From NCBI RefSeq assembly GCF_002929535.1, contig NZ_PJJO01000054.1, positions 1-64,000 of the forward strand: a stretch of DNA of 64,000 nt, given 5' to 3'. A program made the translations under genes and the position numbers. The notes under the pieces are model-generated. The model worked only from the letters and a program-made list of their open reading frames with translations. It made no database searches and had not been told where the DNA came from. Position 1 is the stretch's first letter. The number at the start of each line of letters is the position of its first letter. This DNA is from Cryobacterium sp. Y11. GTDB lineage: Bacteria; Actinomycetota; Actinomycetes; Actinomycetales; Microbacteriaceae. Shown piece by piece: positions 8,828 to 17,264 of the stretch.

Positions 8828-11256
8828 GCGCCGCCGGCCAGCCCGCCATTCGGCCCGCCATTCGCCCGCGGCGCCGCCTGCCCGCCCAGCTCGGCGACGT
8901 GCTCGCGATGGTGCTGCTGCTCGGTCTCGGCGTGCTCGGCTTCGGTCCGGTCTTCGGCGGTACCGACTACCTGCTGGCCGGGTTCGGGGGGCTGCTCCTT
9001 GGCCTGGGAGTTGCCGTGCTCGGTGCCCGTCTGCGTTGGGGCACGCTCCTGGTCGCGGCGACGACCGCACTCACCTATTTCGCCTTCGGCGGTGCGCTCG
9101 CCCTGCTCCCGAGCACGATCGCCGGCGTCGTACCCACCCTCGATACCCTGCGCGAACTGGCCATTGGCGTCGTCTTCTCCTGGAAGCAGCTGCTCACCGC
9201 CCCGGCACCGGTCGCCGGGTTCGAAGCCCTGCTGATCGTTCCCTACCTCGCCACGCTGCTCGCCGCCGTGCTGGCCGGCAGTTTCGCGCTGCGCCTGCGT
9301 CGGCCGGCTTTCGCGCTGCTGCCGGTGGCTGCCCTGTTTGCCGTGTCGATCGGCTTCGGCACGCACGAGACCGTGCTGCCGCTGCTGCGTGGCCTGCTGC
9401 TCGCCGTTGTCGCCATCGCGTGGAGCGCGTGGCGCCTTGCTGAAACCCGAAACGGAACGGACACCAGCGCGGTCAACGCCGCCGCCGCATCCGCTGGCGA
9501 AACCGCCGATCCGGCGAGCGCGCGCCGGCTGCGCAGCCGTCGGGTGGCCACCGGATCCGCTCTGCTGGTCGGTGCGCTGTTGCTCGGGGTCGGAATCGGC
9601 AGCGTCGCCGAGCCCGCTACCGCCCGGCAGGTGCTGCGCGACACCGTGGTGCCGCCGCTCGACCTGCACGCCTATGCCAGCCCGCTCGTTGGCTTTCGCA
9701 AATACGTGCGCGATTTCAAGGACACGACGCTGTTCACAGTCAGCGGGCTGCCCGCCGGAGCCCGCTTGCGTCTAGCCACCCTGGACCGGTTCGACGGCGT
9801 CGTTTACAACGTTTCCGGTGACGGCAGCACCGGCTCCGGCACCTTCGCGCGGGTCGGCACGAGCATCGCCGACCCGCGCGCCGGAACCTCGGCGAACCTC
9901 ACGATCACGATCGAAGCGCTGACCGGCGTGTGGGTGCCCGACGCTGGCTATCTCACCGCGCTCACCGCGACCAGCGCCCGGGCCGCCCAGCTCGCCCCGA
10001 GTCTGCACTACAACCGCACCACCGGGGCGGCCGTTTCGACCCTCGGGTTGCAGTCGGGCGACAGCTACACGGCCACGGTCGTTCTGCCGCCGAGCTATAC
10101 CGACGAGCAGCTGGCTGCCCGACAGGTTGCCACCCTCGCCATGCCAGAGTCAGCGCCGGTTCCCGACATTGTGACGACCGCAGCGGATGCCGCCATCACC
10201 GACGCCGTCACTCCGATCGAACAGGTGCGCGCCATTGAAACGGCCCTGCACACCGGTGGATTCTTCAGCCACGGCCTCGAGGGCGAAACCGTCTCCCGAG
10301 CCGGTCACGGCGCCGAGCGCATCGGCGTGCTGCTCAGCGACGACCAGATGATCGGCGACGACGAGCAGTACGCCGTGGCCATGGCCCTGCAGGTCTCGCA
10401 ACTGGGCATTCCGGCCCGCGTGGTGATGGGCTTTTACCCCGCAGAAACGGATGCCGTAGCCACCGGCGCCCTCGCGATCACCGGCGCCGACCTGCATGCC
10501 TGGGTCGAGGTTGCCTTCGACGGGGTCGGCTGGGTGAGCTTTGACCCGACACCGCCCACCGACCAGGTTCCGCAAGCCGAGCAGCCCAAACCCAAGAGCG
10601 AGCCGCAAGCGCAAGTCTTGCAACCGCCGCTGCCGCCGCTGGCCCCGGTCGAGTTGCCGGCGGACGTGCTCGCCGATGACTCGGCCACCGACCCGGTCAC
10701 CGACCTGTGGTCGACGGTCTGGCTGGTCGCGGGCATCGCTGGCGGGGTATTCGCGCTGCTTCTGGTTCTACTCGGGCCGGGGCTGCTCCTGGCCGTGCTG
10801 CGAAAGCGTCGTCGTCGAGGCCGGGCGCGTGCGCCCAGGCCGGTCGACCGGCTGAGCGGCGGCTGGAGCGAGGTCGTCGACACGGCGACCGACCTGGGGC
10901 TGAACCTGGCGCCCGGCGCGACCCGCCGGGAGGGCTCCCTGGCCTTGGCCGAACGCTACCCGGCCGCTGGCCTGATGCTGCTCGCCGCCCGCGTCGATTC
11001 GGGGGTGTTCGGCCCGGTCGACCCGACCGAGCAGCAGCTCACCGAGTTCTGGACCGAGGTCGACGGCATCGTCGTCAGCCTTAACAACTCGGTGCACGGC
11101 TGGGCCCGGCTGCGCGCCCGGCACTCCGTGCGGTCATTTCTGGCCGGTTCGAGTGGCCGAACACAGAACCGCGCGGGGCCGCTCCAACCGACCTCGCGAA
11201 GTCCCCGATCGCCCCGCCTGACCACCCTCGCCAAAAAGTGGAGACGAACATCATGA
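8824..11256 (+). CDS. Membrane transglutaminase-like protein lacking the catalytic Cys
   Basis: An 810-residue protein. The N-terminal 260 residues hold about six hydrophobic segments. An extracytoplasmic part follows with a transglutaminase-like core at about residues 505-580, then a single membrane segment (about 628-658), a basic stretch KRRRRGRARAP and a cytoplasmic tail. In the core, the segment before LGIPARVVMGFYP reads MIGDDEQYAVAM. The position where transglutaminase-like enzymes carry the nucleophilic Cys is Asp. The His (DLHAWVEV) and Asp (VSFDPTPP) positions are retained. It may therefore be a binding or scaffolding pseudoenzyme. Gene order MoxR-DUF58-transglutaminase supports the family call. 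Confidence 0.85.
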   Translation: MSAAGQPAIRPAIRPRRRLPAQLGDVLAMVLLLGLGVLGFGPVFGGTDYLLAGFGGLLLGLGVAVLGARLRWGTLLVAATTALTYFAFGGALALLPSTIAGVVPTLDTLRELAIGVVFSWKQLLTAPAPVAGFEALLIVPYLATLLAAVLAGSFALRLRRPAFALLPVAALFAVSIGFGTHETVLPLLRGLLLAVVAIAWSAWRLAETRNGTDTSAVNAAAASAGETADPASARRLRSRRVATGSALLVGALLLGVGIGSVAEPATARQVLRDTVVPPLDLHAYASPLVGFRKYVRDFKDTTLFTVSGLPAGARLRLATLDRFDGVVYNVSGDGSTGSGTFARVGTSIADPRAGTSANLTITIEALTGVWVPDAGYLTALTATSARAAQLAPSLHYNRTTGAAVSTLGLQSGDSYTATVVLPPSYTDEQLAARQVATLAMPESAPVPDIVTTAADAAITDAVTPIEQVRAIETALHTGGFFSHGLEGETVSRAGHGAERIGVLLSDDQMIGDDEQYAVAMALQVSQLGIPARVVMGFYPAETDAVATGALAITGADLHAWVEVAFDGVGWVSFDPTPPTDQVPQAEQPKPKSEPQAQVLQPPLPPLAPVELPADVLADDSATDPVTDLWSTVWLVAGIAGGVFALLLVLLGPGLLLAVLRKRRRRGRARAPRPVDRLSGGWSEVVDTATDLGLNLAPGATRREGSLALAERYPAAGLMLLAARVDSGVFGPVDPTEQQLTEFWTEVDGIVVSLNNSVHGWARLRARHSVRSFLAGSSGRTQNRAGPLQPTSRSPRSPRLTTLAKKWRRTS

Positions 11257-12512
11257 CTCAGCAACTCCCGGCCTACGGCGGCTCCATGTCTTACACCGGC
11301 CACGAGAACGCGAGCATCGGCGCACGAATCGGCGCTTACCTGCTCGACGGCCTTATCTTCGGCGGCCCGGGTGTTCTCTTGGCCCTCATTTACTACGGGC
11401 TCGGCGGCGACCTCATCGGCCTCGTAATTTATCTGCTGGGATCGATCGCGCTGGCGATCTACTACTGGGTGCGCTTGAGTCGTGGCCAGACCCCGGGAAT
11501 GAAGGCCAGCGGCGTGCGCCTGGTTCGGGTGCAGCCGGGAATGGATATCGACGCGAACGGTCCCGGCTTCGGCGTTGTGCTCGGCCGCAGCATCGTCTTC
11601 ACACTCAGTACCTACATCGTCGTCGGTCCGCTCTCGCCGCTGTTCGACGGCACCGGCGCCAACCGCGGCTGGCACGACAAGGCTTCCGGCACCTGGATGA
11701 TCAATGCGCGAACGGATGCCGCGGAGCGCGTCTTCGGCCAGGTCGCGACGAGCAGTCTGCCGCCAGCACCGAGCGCTGAGCGGCTACTGCCGCCGCCACC
11801 CCCGCCAGCTGCGCTGCCAGCAACTCGTTCGGTCGACTACCTGCCTCTGCCTGCCCCCGGGTCACCGCTACTGGCCGAGTCGGAGTCACAACTCGAGACG
11901 GTCATTGCGCCAGTGCGTCACCGCGACGATCTGGTACCGCCACCGCCCACCCCGCCCGCTCCACTGCGAGCCCCGGCGACACCACCAGTACCGCCGGCCG
12001 ACGGCGTCATTTCTGCCGTTCCCGGATTCGCCGTGCACCCGCCCCAGCCACCGGTTGCTGCTCCTCCGGCTGGGGGCTACTTCGCCGCCCCGCCGGTCAG
12101 CTCCCCCGCTGTTCTCCACCTGAGCGAGGCCGATAATCTCGACGAAGACCTCGACGAAACCCGCGCAGCTGCCCCCGCTGCCGCTTCCCTGTGGACCCTG
12201 CGCCTGGACACCGGTGAACCCGTCGATGTGGCGCGCAGCGGTTTTATCGGCCGCAATCCCGCCGCGCCGGACGACCGTCCGGCCCAGCTCGTGGTGTACC
12301 CGGACAACACCAAATCCATCTCCAAGACGCACCTGAGCTTCGGCCTCGACGGCACCCGACTGTGGGTGATGGATCGCCGATCAACCAACGGGACCAAGCT
12401 CATCCGTTCGGGACAACCGGAAGCTGTCGTGGACGTCGATCGCCCAACATTCCTGGAGGCCGGCGACACTCTGGCGCTCGGCGACCGACGCATCACCGTG
12501 GAGACCCGATGA
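11253..12512 (+). CDS. RDD-family membrane protein with C-terminal FHA domain
   Basis: A start at ATG 11253 is chosen because it overlaps the upstream stop (ATGA) and has GGAG 10 bases upstream; a GTG at 11238 is in frame but less likely. The 419-residue protein has an N-terminal RDD domain (ASIGARIGAYLLDGLIFGG, later SRGQTPGMKASGVRLVRV) with about three membrane segments. A Pro/Ala-rich linker of about 150 residues follows, then a C-terminal FHA domain with FIGRNPAAP, KSISKTHLSF and DRRSTNGTKLI. FHA domains bind phosphothreonine, so it is probably a membrane-bound reader of the kinase encoded at 14874. Confidence 0.88.
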   Translation: MTQQLPAYGGSMSYTGHENASIGARIGAYLLDGLIFGGPGVLLALIYYGLGGDLIGLVIYLLGSIALAIYYWVRLSRGQTPGMKASGVRLVRVQPGMDIDANGPGFGVVLGRSIVFTLSTYIVVGPLSPLFDGTGANRGWHDKASGTWMINARTDAAERVFGQVATSSLPPAPSAERLLPPPPPPAALPATRSVDYLPLPAPGSPLLAESESQLETVIAPVRHRDDLVPPPPTPPAPLRAPATPPVPPADGVISAVPGFAVHPPQPPVAAPPAGGYFAAPPVSSPAVLHLSEADNLDEDLDETRAAAPAAASLWTLRLDTGEPVDVARSGFIGRNPAAPDDRPAQLVVYPDNTKSISKTHLSFGLDGTRLWVMDRRSTNGTKLIRSGQPEAVVDVDRPTFLEAGDTLALGDRRITVETR

Positions 12513-13441
12513 CGCCCCAAAACCCGACCGCAGAATCGGGCACGGCCGCACCTATTCAAGTGCGCGCAGGCGCAGCAACGGATGCCGGGCGACGACGGCC
12601 AAACAACGAAGACGCCTTTCTCGCCCAGGGATCGCTCTACCTCGTGGCCGATGGCATGGGCGGGCACGCCGCAGGCGAAATTGCCAGCGCCACGGTCATC
12701 GAGGCATTCACCGCACTCGCCGCTCAACCGAGCGTGACCCTCGATGAGTTGCGGGCCGGCGTGGCACGAGCGATCGTCCGCGTGCTGGCGCTACCAGAGG
12801 GCGCCGGGGCCGGAGCCGGCACGACCCTCAGCGGGGTCGCCCTTGCCGCGCTGGATGGCAACGCCTACTGGCTGCTGCTGAACCTGGGCGATTCCCGCAC
12901 CTATCGCATGGCGGGCGGGGTGCTCGAGCAGATCAGCGTCGACCATTCCATCGTTCAGGAATTGCTGGAGACCGGCGACCTCACTCCCGCCCAGGCCGCC
13001 CTGCACCGGCAGCGCAATGTGATCACCCGCGCCATCGGGGCCGGAAGCGAGGGCGAACCGGACTACTGGTTTCTCCCGGCCGCCCCCGGAGACCGCATTC
13101 TCATCTGCTCCGACGGACTCACCGGGGAGCTCGACGACGAACAGATCCGCCAGATTCTCGCCACCGAGACCGAGCCGCAGGCCGCCGCGACTCGCCTCGT
13201 GCACGAGGCCCTGCTGCACGGCGGGCGTGACAACGTGACAACCGTCATCGTCGACGCGCTCAGCACCATCGATGCGACCGGCGATGAGACCACGCCGAGC
13301 GGCGCCACGGATGCCGAGGGCCTGGTCGCCGACTTCGACGATACGATCCCGCGCGGCGAGCTGCCCGCGTTCGTTGCTCCCGGACCGGTTGCTGCCGCGC
13401 TTATTCCGCGCGCGCTGGTTCCCCGCTCCGAGGCCCGCTGA
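12509..13441 (+). CDS. PP2C-type Ser/Thr protein phosphatase
   Basis: A 310-residue protein; the start at 12509 is set by an ATGA overlap with the RDD-FHA gene. PP2C metal-binding motifs are in order: RRPNNEDAF (first Asp), VADGMGGHAAGEIAS, LGDSRTYR, ICSDGLTGELDD and GRDNVTTVIVD. These place the Mn/Mg-coordinating acidic residues as in bacterial PstP/Stp enzymes. The C-terminal 45 residues are a low-complexity tail without an obvious membrane anchor, unlike PstP. It should oppose the kinase at 14874 and tune phosphorylation of the FHA-containing partners of the operon. Confidence 0.93.
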   Translation: MTPQNPTAESGTAAPIQVRAGAATDAGRRRPNNEDAFLAQGSLYLVADGMGGHAAGEIASATVIEAFTALAAQPSVTLDELRAGVARAIVRVLALPEGAGAGAGTTLSGVALAALDGNAYWLLLNLGDSRTYRMAGGVLEQISVDHSIVQELLETGDLTPAQAALHRQRNVITRAIGAGSEGEPDYWFLPAAPGDRILICSDGLTGELDDEQIRQILATETEPQAAATRLVHEALLHGGRDNVTTVIVDALSTIDATGDETTPSGATDAEGLVADFDDTIPRGELPAFVAPGPVAAALIPRALVPRSEAR

Positions 13442-14877
13442 TGCGCCACTACGTTCCCGGCAGCTGGTTCGGCGTCGTCACCGATGCCGGAATCGCCGTA
13501 CTGCCCGGCGATATCGCCCCCACCCTGCTCGAGCGCATTTTCACCGATCTGACGGCCGGCCACGGCCTCAGTGCCCTGCTCGACGCCCTCACCGCCGAAT
13601 TTGGCACCGGTCTGGCCAGCTTGCCCGCCTTCGCCATCGTCACGTTCGTCGGCGACGAGGCCCGACTCGCGGTGCGTGGTCCACTCGCGGTCACGGCCGA
13701 GGGCGACGCCGAGCAGGGCCACCTGCGCGTTTCCGGCGCCCGCGTCACCACCTGGAGCGAAAGCGTTTCGGTCACCCCCGGCAGCATTACCGTCGAAACG
13801 GATGCCGCGGCCCCCCGCGCCGATTTCGCGCCATCCGCAAGCCCCGCGTCGACATCCCCGGGAGTGAACTTGCCGATCGTCGCGGGAATCGTGCTGTGCA
13901 GCTCACTCGTGATAACCCTGCGCGCGGGTGTTCAAGCGCAGTCGGGCGAGCGCGCCGCGAGCGCGCGCGGCGCTGAGACGCGCGACCCTGAGTCTGAGTC
14001 TGACGATGTTAATTCAAACGGCGCTGATTCAAGCAACCTCGTGGCTGCAGCCGGCCCAGGCGTCACGCCGCCGCCGGCGGTTCTGGGCGTGCCGGAGCGG
14101 ATGGTTTCGGCGACGACGACCGATCTGCCACCCGTTTTGCAGCCGGTTCCGATCTTCCTCCCGCCGCTGCCCGAGGCCGCCCTGGACCACGCGGAACACA
14201 CGGCTCAGACGGAGGCCGCTTCGACCAGCGAGACGCTAGCGGTGCCGGAATTTACGCAGGGCCGGGACTACGACGGTCTGTGGGGTTCGGGCGCCGCCGT
14301 GCCGGAGAAGCCGGTCGCTGGCGCCCCAGCCGCCGCCGCGCAAACCACCGCCGAAACCGGCGCGGAAACGCGCACCCAGATCGACTCCGAAATCGATCCC
14401 GATCACTACACCGCGATCGACTCCGACCACGACGGGGAGACCCTGTCGCTCGAGCAACTGCGGGCGCTCGAATTGGCCGCGCCGGCAGCATCCGTTCTAG
14501 CGGGCGTCCCGGCGTGGACAGGCGCACCGACACCGCGGTACGGCCGACTGCTGGTCTCGGGCGGCACCGAGGTAGTGCTCGATCGCAGCGCGGTGATCGG
14601 GCGCAAGCCGAGCGCTGCGCGATTCACTGCGGACCGCATGCCGCACCTCGTGACGGTGCCGAGTCCCCAGCAAGATATCTCGCGCAGCCACCTCGAGGTG
14701 CGCTGCGAGGGCGAAAACGTGCTCGCCGTTGACCTCGGCACCACCAACGGCACCAAGCTACTGCGACCCGGGGCTGATCCGGTGCGATTACACCCGCACG
14801 AACCCACCATGCTCGTGCACGGTGACGTGCTCGATCTGGGCGATGCCGTCACTGTGACCTTTCGAGAGCCCGCATGA
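13441..14877 (+). CDS. Single-pass membrane protein with C-terminal FHA domain
   Basis: A 478-residue protein whose ATG overlaps the PP2C stop by one base (TGATG). The N-terminal 130 residues are soluble and unassigned (starts MRHYVPGSWFGVVTDAG). One hydrophobic segment (PIVAGIVLCSSLVITLRAG) lies near 144-163, followed by a long Ala/Pro/Glu-rich linker. A C-terminal FHA domain (about 380-478) shows VIGRKPSA, DISRSHLEVRCEG and DLGTTNGTKLL, so the phosphothreonine-binding Arg, Ser and His positions are retained. It is a probable phosphorylation-dependent scaffold. The N-terminal domain function is unknown. Confidence 0.85.
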   Translation: MRHYVPGSWFGVVTDAGIAVLPGDIAPTLLERIFTDLTAGHGLSALLDALTAEFGTGLASLPAFAIVTFVGDEARLAVRGPLAVTAEGDAEQGHLRVSGARVTTWSESVSVTPGSITVETDAAAPRADFAPSASPASTSPGVNLPIVAGIVLCSSLVITLRAGVQAQSGERAASARGAETRDPESESDDVNSNGADSSNLVAAAGPGVTPPPAVLGVPERMVSATTTDLPPVLQPVPIFLPPLPEAALDHAEHTAQTEAASTSETLAVPEFTQGRDYDGLWGSGAAVPEKPVAGAPAAAAQTTAETGAETRTQIDSEIDPDHYTAIDSDHDGETLSLEQLRALELAAPAASVLAGVPAWTGAPTPRYGRLLVSGGTEVVLDRSAVIGRKPSAARFTADRMPHLVTVPSPQQDISRSHLEVRCEGENVLAVDLGTTNGTKLLRPGADPVRLHPHEPTMLVHGDVLDLGDAVTVTFREPA

Positions 14878-16475
14878 GTGCCGCACGCGCGCCGAGCACC
14901 CCGCCAACCCTGCCCGGGTTCGACTTTGTCGAACTGCTCGGTTCCGGCGGCTTCGCCGACGTGTTTCTGTACCAGCAGCACCTGCCTCGGCGCCGCGTTG
15001 CCGTGAAGGTGCTGCTGGCCGAGCAGCTGCGCACCGGATCGGCCGATGAGTTCACGGCCGAGGCCAACGTGATGGCGATGCTGTCAACGCATCCGTCGAT
15101 CGTCACGATCTACCAGGCCGGTGTGAGTGGCGACGGCCGTCCCTATCTCGCCATGGAGTATTGCCCCAAGCCGAACCTGCAGGTGCGCTACCGCCGTGAA
15201 CGCTTCGATGTGGGCGAGGCGCTGCGCATCGCGATCCAGGTCGCCGGAGCCGTGGAGACCTCGCACCGGGCCGGTATTTTGCACCGCGACATCAAGCCCG
15301 CGAACATTTTGGTGACCGAATACAACCGGCCAGCCCTGACCGACTTCGGCATCTCGGCGACCACCGGCGCCGACGAGACGGCCCCAGTGGGCATGTCGAT
15401 TCCCTGGTCGCCGCCAGAATCGTTTGCGAACCCACCGTCGAGCGGGCCGGCCAGCGACGTCTACGCACTGGCCGCAACGATCTACACCCTGCTCGCTGGA
15501 CGGTCCCCGTTCCAGCTGCCGGGTGCCTCAAACACGAGCGCCGACGTGATTAGCCGCATTGGCTCCTACGCGCTGCCGGCCCTCGGCCGCGCGGACGTGC
15601 CGGCCTCCGTCGACGCGGTGTTCGCGCGGGCCATGAGCAAGAATCCGGGTGACCGGTACGCCTCCGCGCTCGACTTCGCGCGGGCGCTGCAGAAGGTGCA
15701 GATCGAGCTCTCGATGTCGGTCACCACCATCGATGTACTCGACGACGCCGTCGACGGCCTCGACGACCGGGATGACGATGACGGCCTCACCCGGGTGCGC
15801 AACATTGTCAGCATCGATCCGGAGTCTCAGCCCGCCGCGGTCGATACCCCCAAGCTCACCGCGACCACCCCCTGGCCGACGGCGCCCCTGAACGCACCGG
15901 TCGAAGCTCGCAATTTCGACGCCACAATCCCGCCCAACGCCCTCGACTTCACCCGTGGCCCGGCCGCCCAGCGGGCCGCACTCGACGAGACCTACCGCCG
16001 CCCGGTGTCGCCGGCGGCGGAATCGGGCGAGCCGATGAGCATCCGTCGCCGCCGCTGGCTCGCGCCGGTGATCGTGGGAGCTCTGCTGCTGATCGGTGGA
16101 GGTGGAGTCGCTGCCGCGCTCGCTCTGGGGGGAACCGATTCCGGGGGCACCACTCCCGGTTCGACCGAACCCACAACCGGTCCGGCGGCGCCCGTCGACG
16201 CCGTAGTGGAGGCCTCGGTGCCCGCCGTGACCGATCTGGTGGGAACGGTCACGGGCAGCGACGCGGCATTCACCTGGACGAACCCGGCACCCGAAGCTGG
16301 CGACCTGTACCTGTGGCGGGTTGTCGAAACCGGGCAGGACAACGTGGTCACCAGCGCCGACGAACCGACAGTGACCGTGCCGATAAGCCCGGCTGGCCCA
16401 ACCTGCATCGAGGTGTCGCTGCGCCGCGATGACGGCCGTTCCGGGGCAGAGGCCGTACTCGGGTGTACCCCGTGA
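14874..16475 (+). CDS. Transmembrane Ser/Thr protein kinase
   Basis: A 533-residue Hanks-type kinase; the start overlaps the previous stop (ATGA). The Gly loop is LLGSGGFADV (21-30), the catalytic Lys is K45 in VAVKVL, the catalytic loop is HRDIKPAN (137-144) and DFG is at 157-159. The activation segment ends at PWSPPESF. A linker is followed by one membrane segment (APVIVGALLLIGGGGVAAAL, about 395-415) and an external domain of about 110 residues that resembles a fibronectin III fold and carries no PASTA repeat. It is likely the sensor kinase that phosphorylates the FHA/FtsK components of this locus. Confidence 0.94.
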   Translation: MSAARAPSTPPTLPGFDFVELLGSGGFADVFLYQQHLPRRRVAVKVLLAEQLRTGSADEFTAEANVMAMLSTHPSIVTIYQAGVSGDGRPYLAMEYCPKPNLQVRYRRERFDVGEALRIAIQVAGAVETSHRAGILHRDIKPANILVTEYNRPALTDFGISATTGADETAPVGMSIPWSPPESFANPPSSGPASDVYALAATIYTLLAGRSPFQLPGASNTSADVISRIGSYALPALGRADVPASVDAVFARAMSKNPGDRYASALDFARALQKVQIELSMSVTTIDVLDDAVDGLDDRDDDDGLTRVRNIVSIDPESQPAAVDTPKLTATTPWPTAPLNAPVEARNFDATIPPNALDFTRGPAAQRAALDETYRRPVSPAAESGEPMSIRRRRWLAPVIVGALLLIGGGGVAAALALGGTDSGGTTPGSTEPTTGPAAPVDAVVEASVPAVTDLVGTVTGSDAAFTWTNPAPEAGDLYLWRVVETGQDNVVTSADEPTVTVPISPAGPTCIEVSLRRDDGRSGAEAVLGCTP

Positions 16476-17263
16476 CCGGCACCGACGCGATGTTCCCCGT
16501 AGAGAGCGACCGACCGCTGACCACGGCGATCGACGGCGTGAGCGTTGAGTACTGCGGTGAGTGGTTTCGCGCCGACCCACAGGCGGTGTTCGGCATCGGT
16601 CGGGAGGCCGAACTGAGCGTCGATGACAACCCGTTTCTGCACCGCCGATTTCTGGAGATCAGCCGGTTCGATGGCCTGTGGTGGCTCGCGAACGTGGGGT
16701 CGCGGCTCGCTGCAACCGTTACCGATGGCAATGGCCGGGTGCAGGCCTGGCTCGCACCGGGGGCTCGCCTGCCGATCGTCTTCGGCCTGCTCACCGTGAT
16801 CTTCACGGCTGGGCCGACCACCTACGAAATCACCGTGCATTCCAGCCAGCCAGCGTTTCGGGGCAATGATCCAGTGGACAGCCGCAACGGGATCACCACC
16901 GTTGGCACCATCTCGTTCACCCCCACCCAAAAACTGCTCATCCTGGCTCTCGCCGAACCGATGCTGGCGCGCGAGGGCAGCGGTCGCAGCGATATCCCCA
17001 CCTCAAGCACGGCGGCGAAGCGGCTGGGCTGGGCCACCACCCGCTTCAATCGCAAACTCGACAACGTCTGCGACAAGCTCGACCGGGCTGGCGTGCAGGG
17101 GTTACGCGGCGGCGTCAGCACCTATGCCACCAACCGGCGGGCCCGCCTGGTGGAGTACGCCATCGCGTCACGCATCGTCACCCGCGTCGACCTGTTGCTA
17201 CTCGACGAGCCGCACCCGGAGCATCCGTTAAACGCGGCCGGCGCACCCGGCCAGGAGGACTGA
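16472..17263 (+). CDS. FHA-like protein with C-terminal winged-helix-like region
   Basis: GTG 16472 is chosen because GTGA overlaps the kinase stop; 263 residues. Residues about 25-115 look like a divergent FHA sandwich (FGIGREAELSVDDNPFLHRR, then LWWLANVGSR). The C-terminal third (LLILALAEPMLAREG through AAKRLGWATTRFNRKLDNVC) looks like a winged helix of the type found after FHA domains in actinobacterial T7SS-like loci. It may read the kinase signal and bind DNA or another protein. The winged-helix call is a pattern judgement. An aggagg ribosome-binding site for the next gene sits at its 3' end. Confidence 0.7.
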   Translation: MTGTDAMFPVESDRPLTTAIDGVSVEYCGEWFRADPQAVFGIGREAELSVDDNPFLHRRFLEISRFDGLWWLANVGSRLAATVTDGNGRVQAWLAPGARLPIVFGLLTVIFTAGPTTYEITVHSSQPAFRGNDPVDSRNGITTVGTISFTPTQKLLILALAEPMLAREGSGRSDIPTSSTAAKRLGWATTRFNRKLDNVCDKLDRAGVQGLRGGVSTYATNRRARLVEYAIASRIVTRVDLLLLDEPHPEHPLNAAGAPGQED

Positions 17264-17264
17264 C

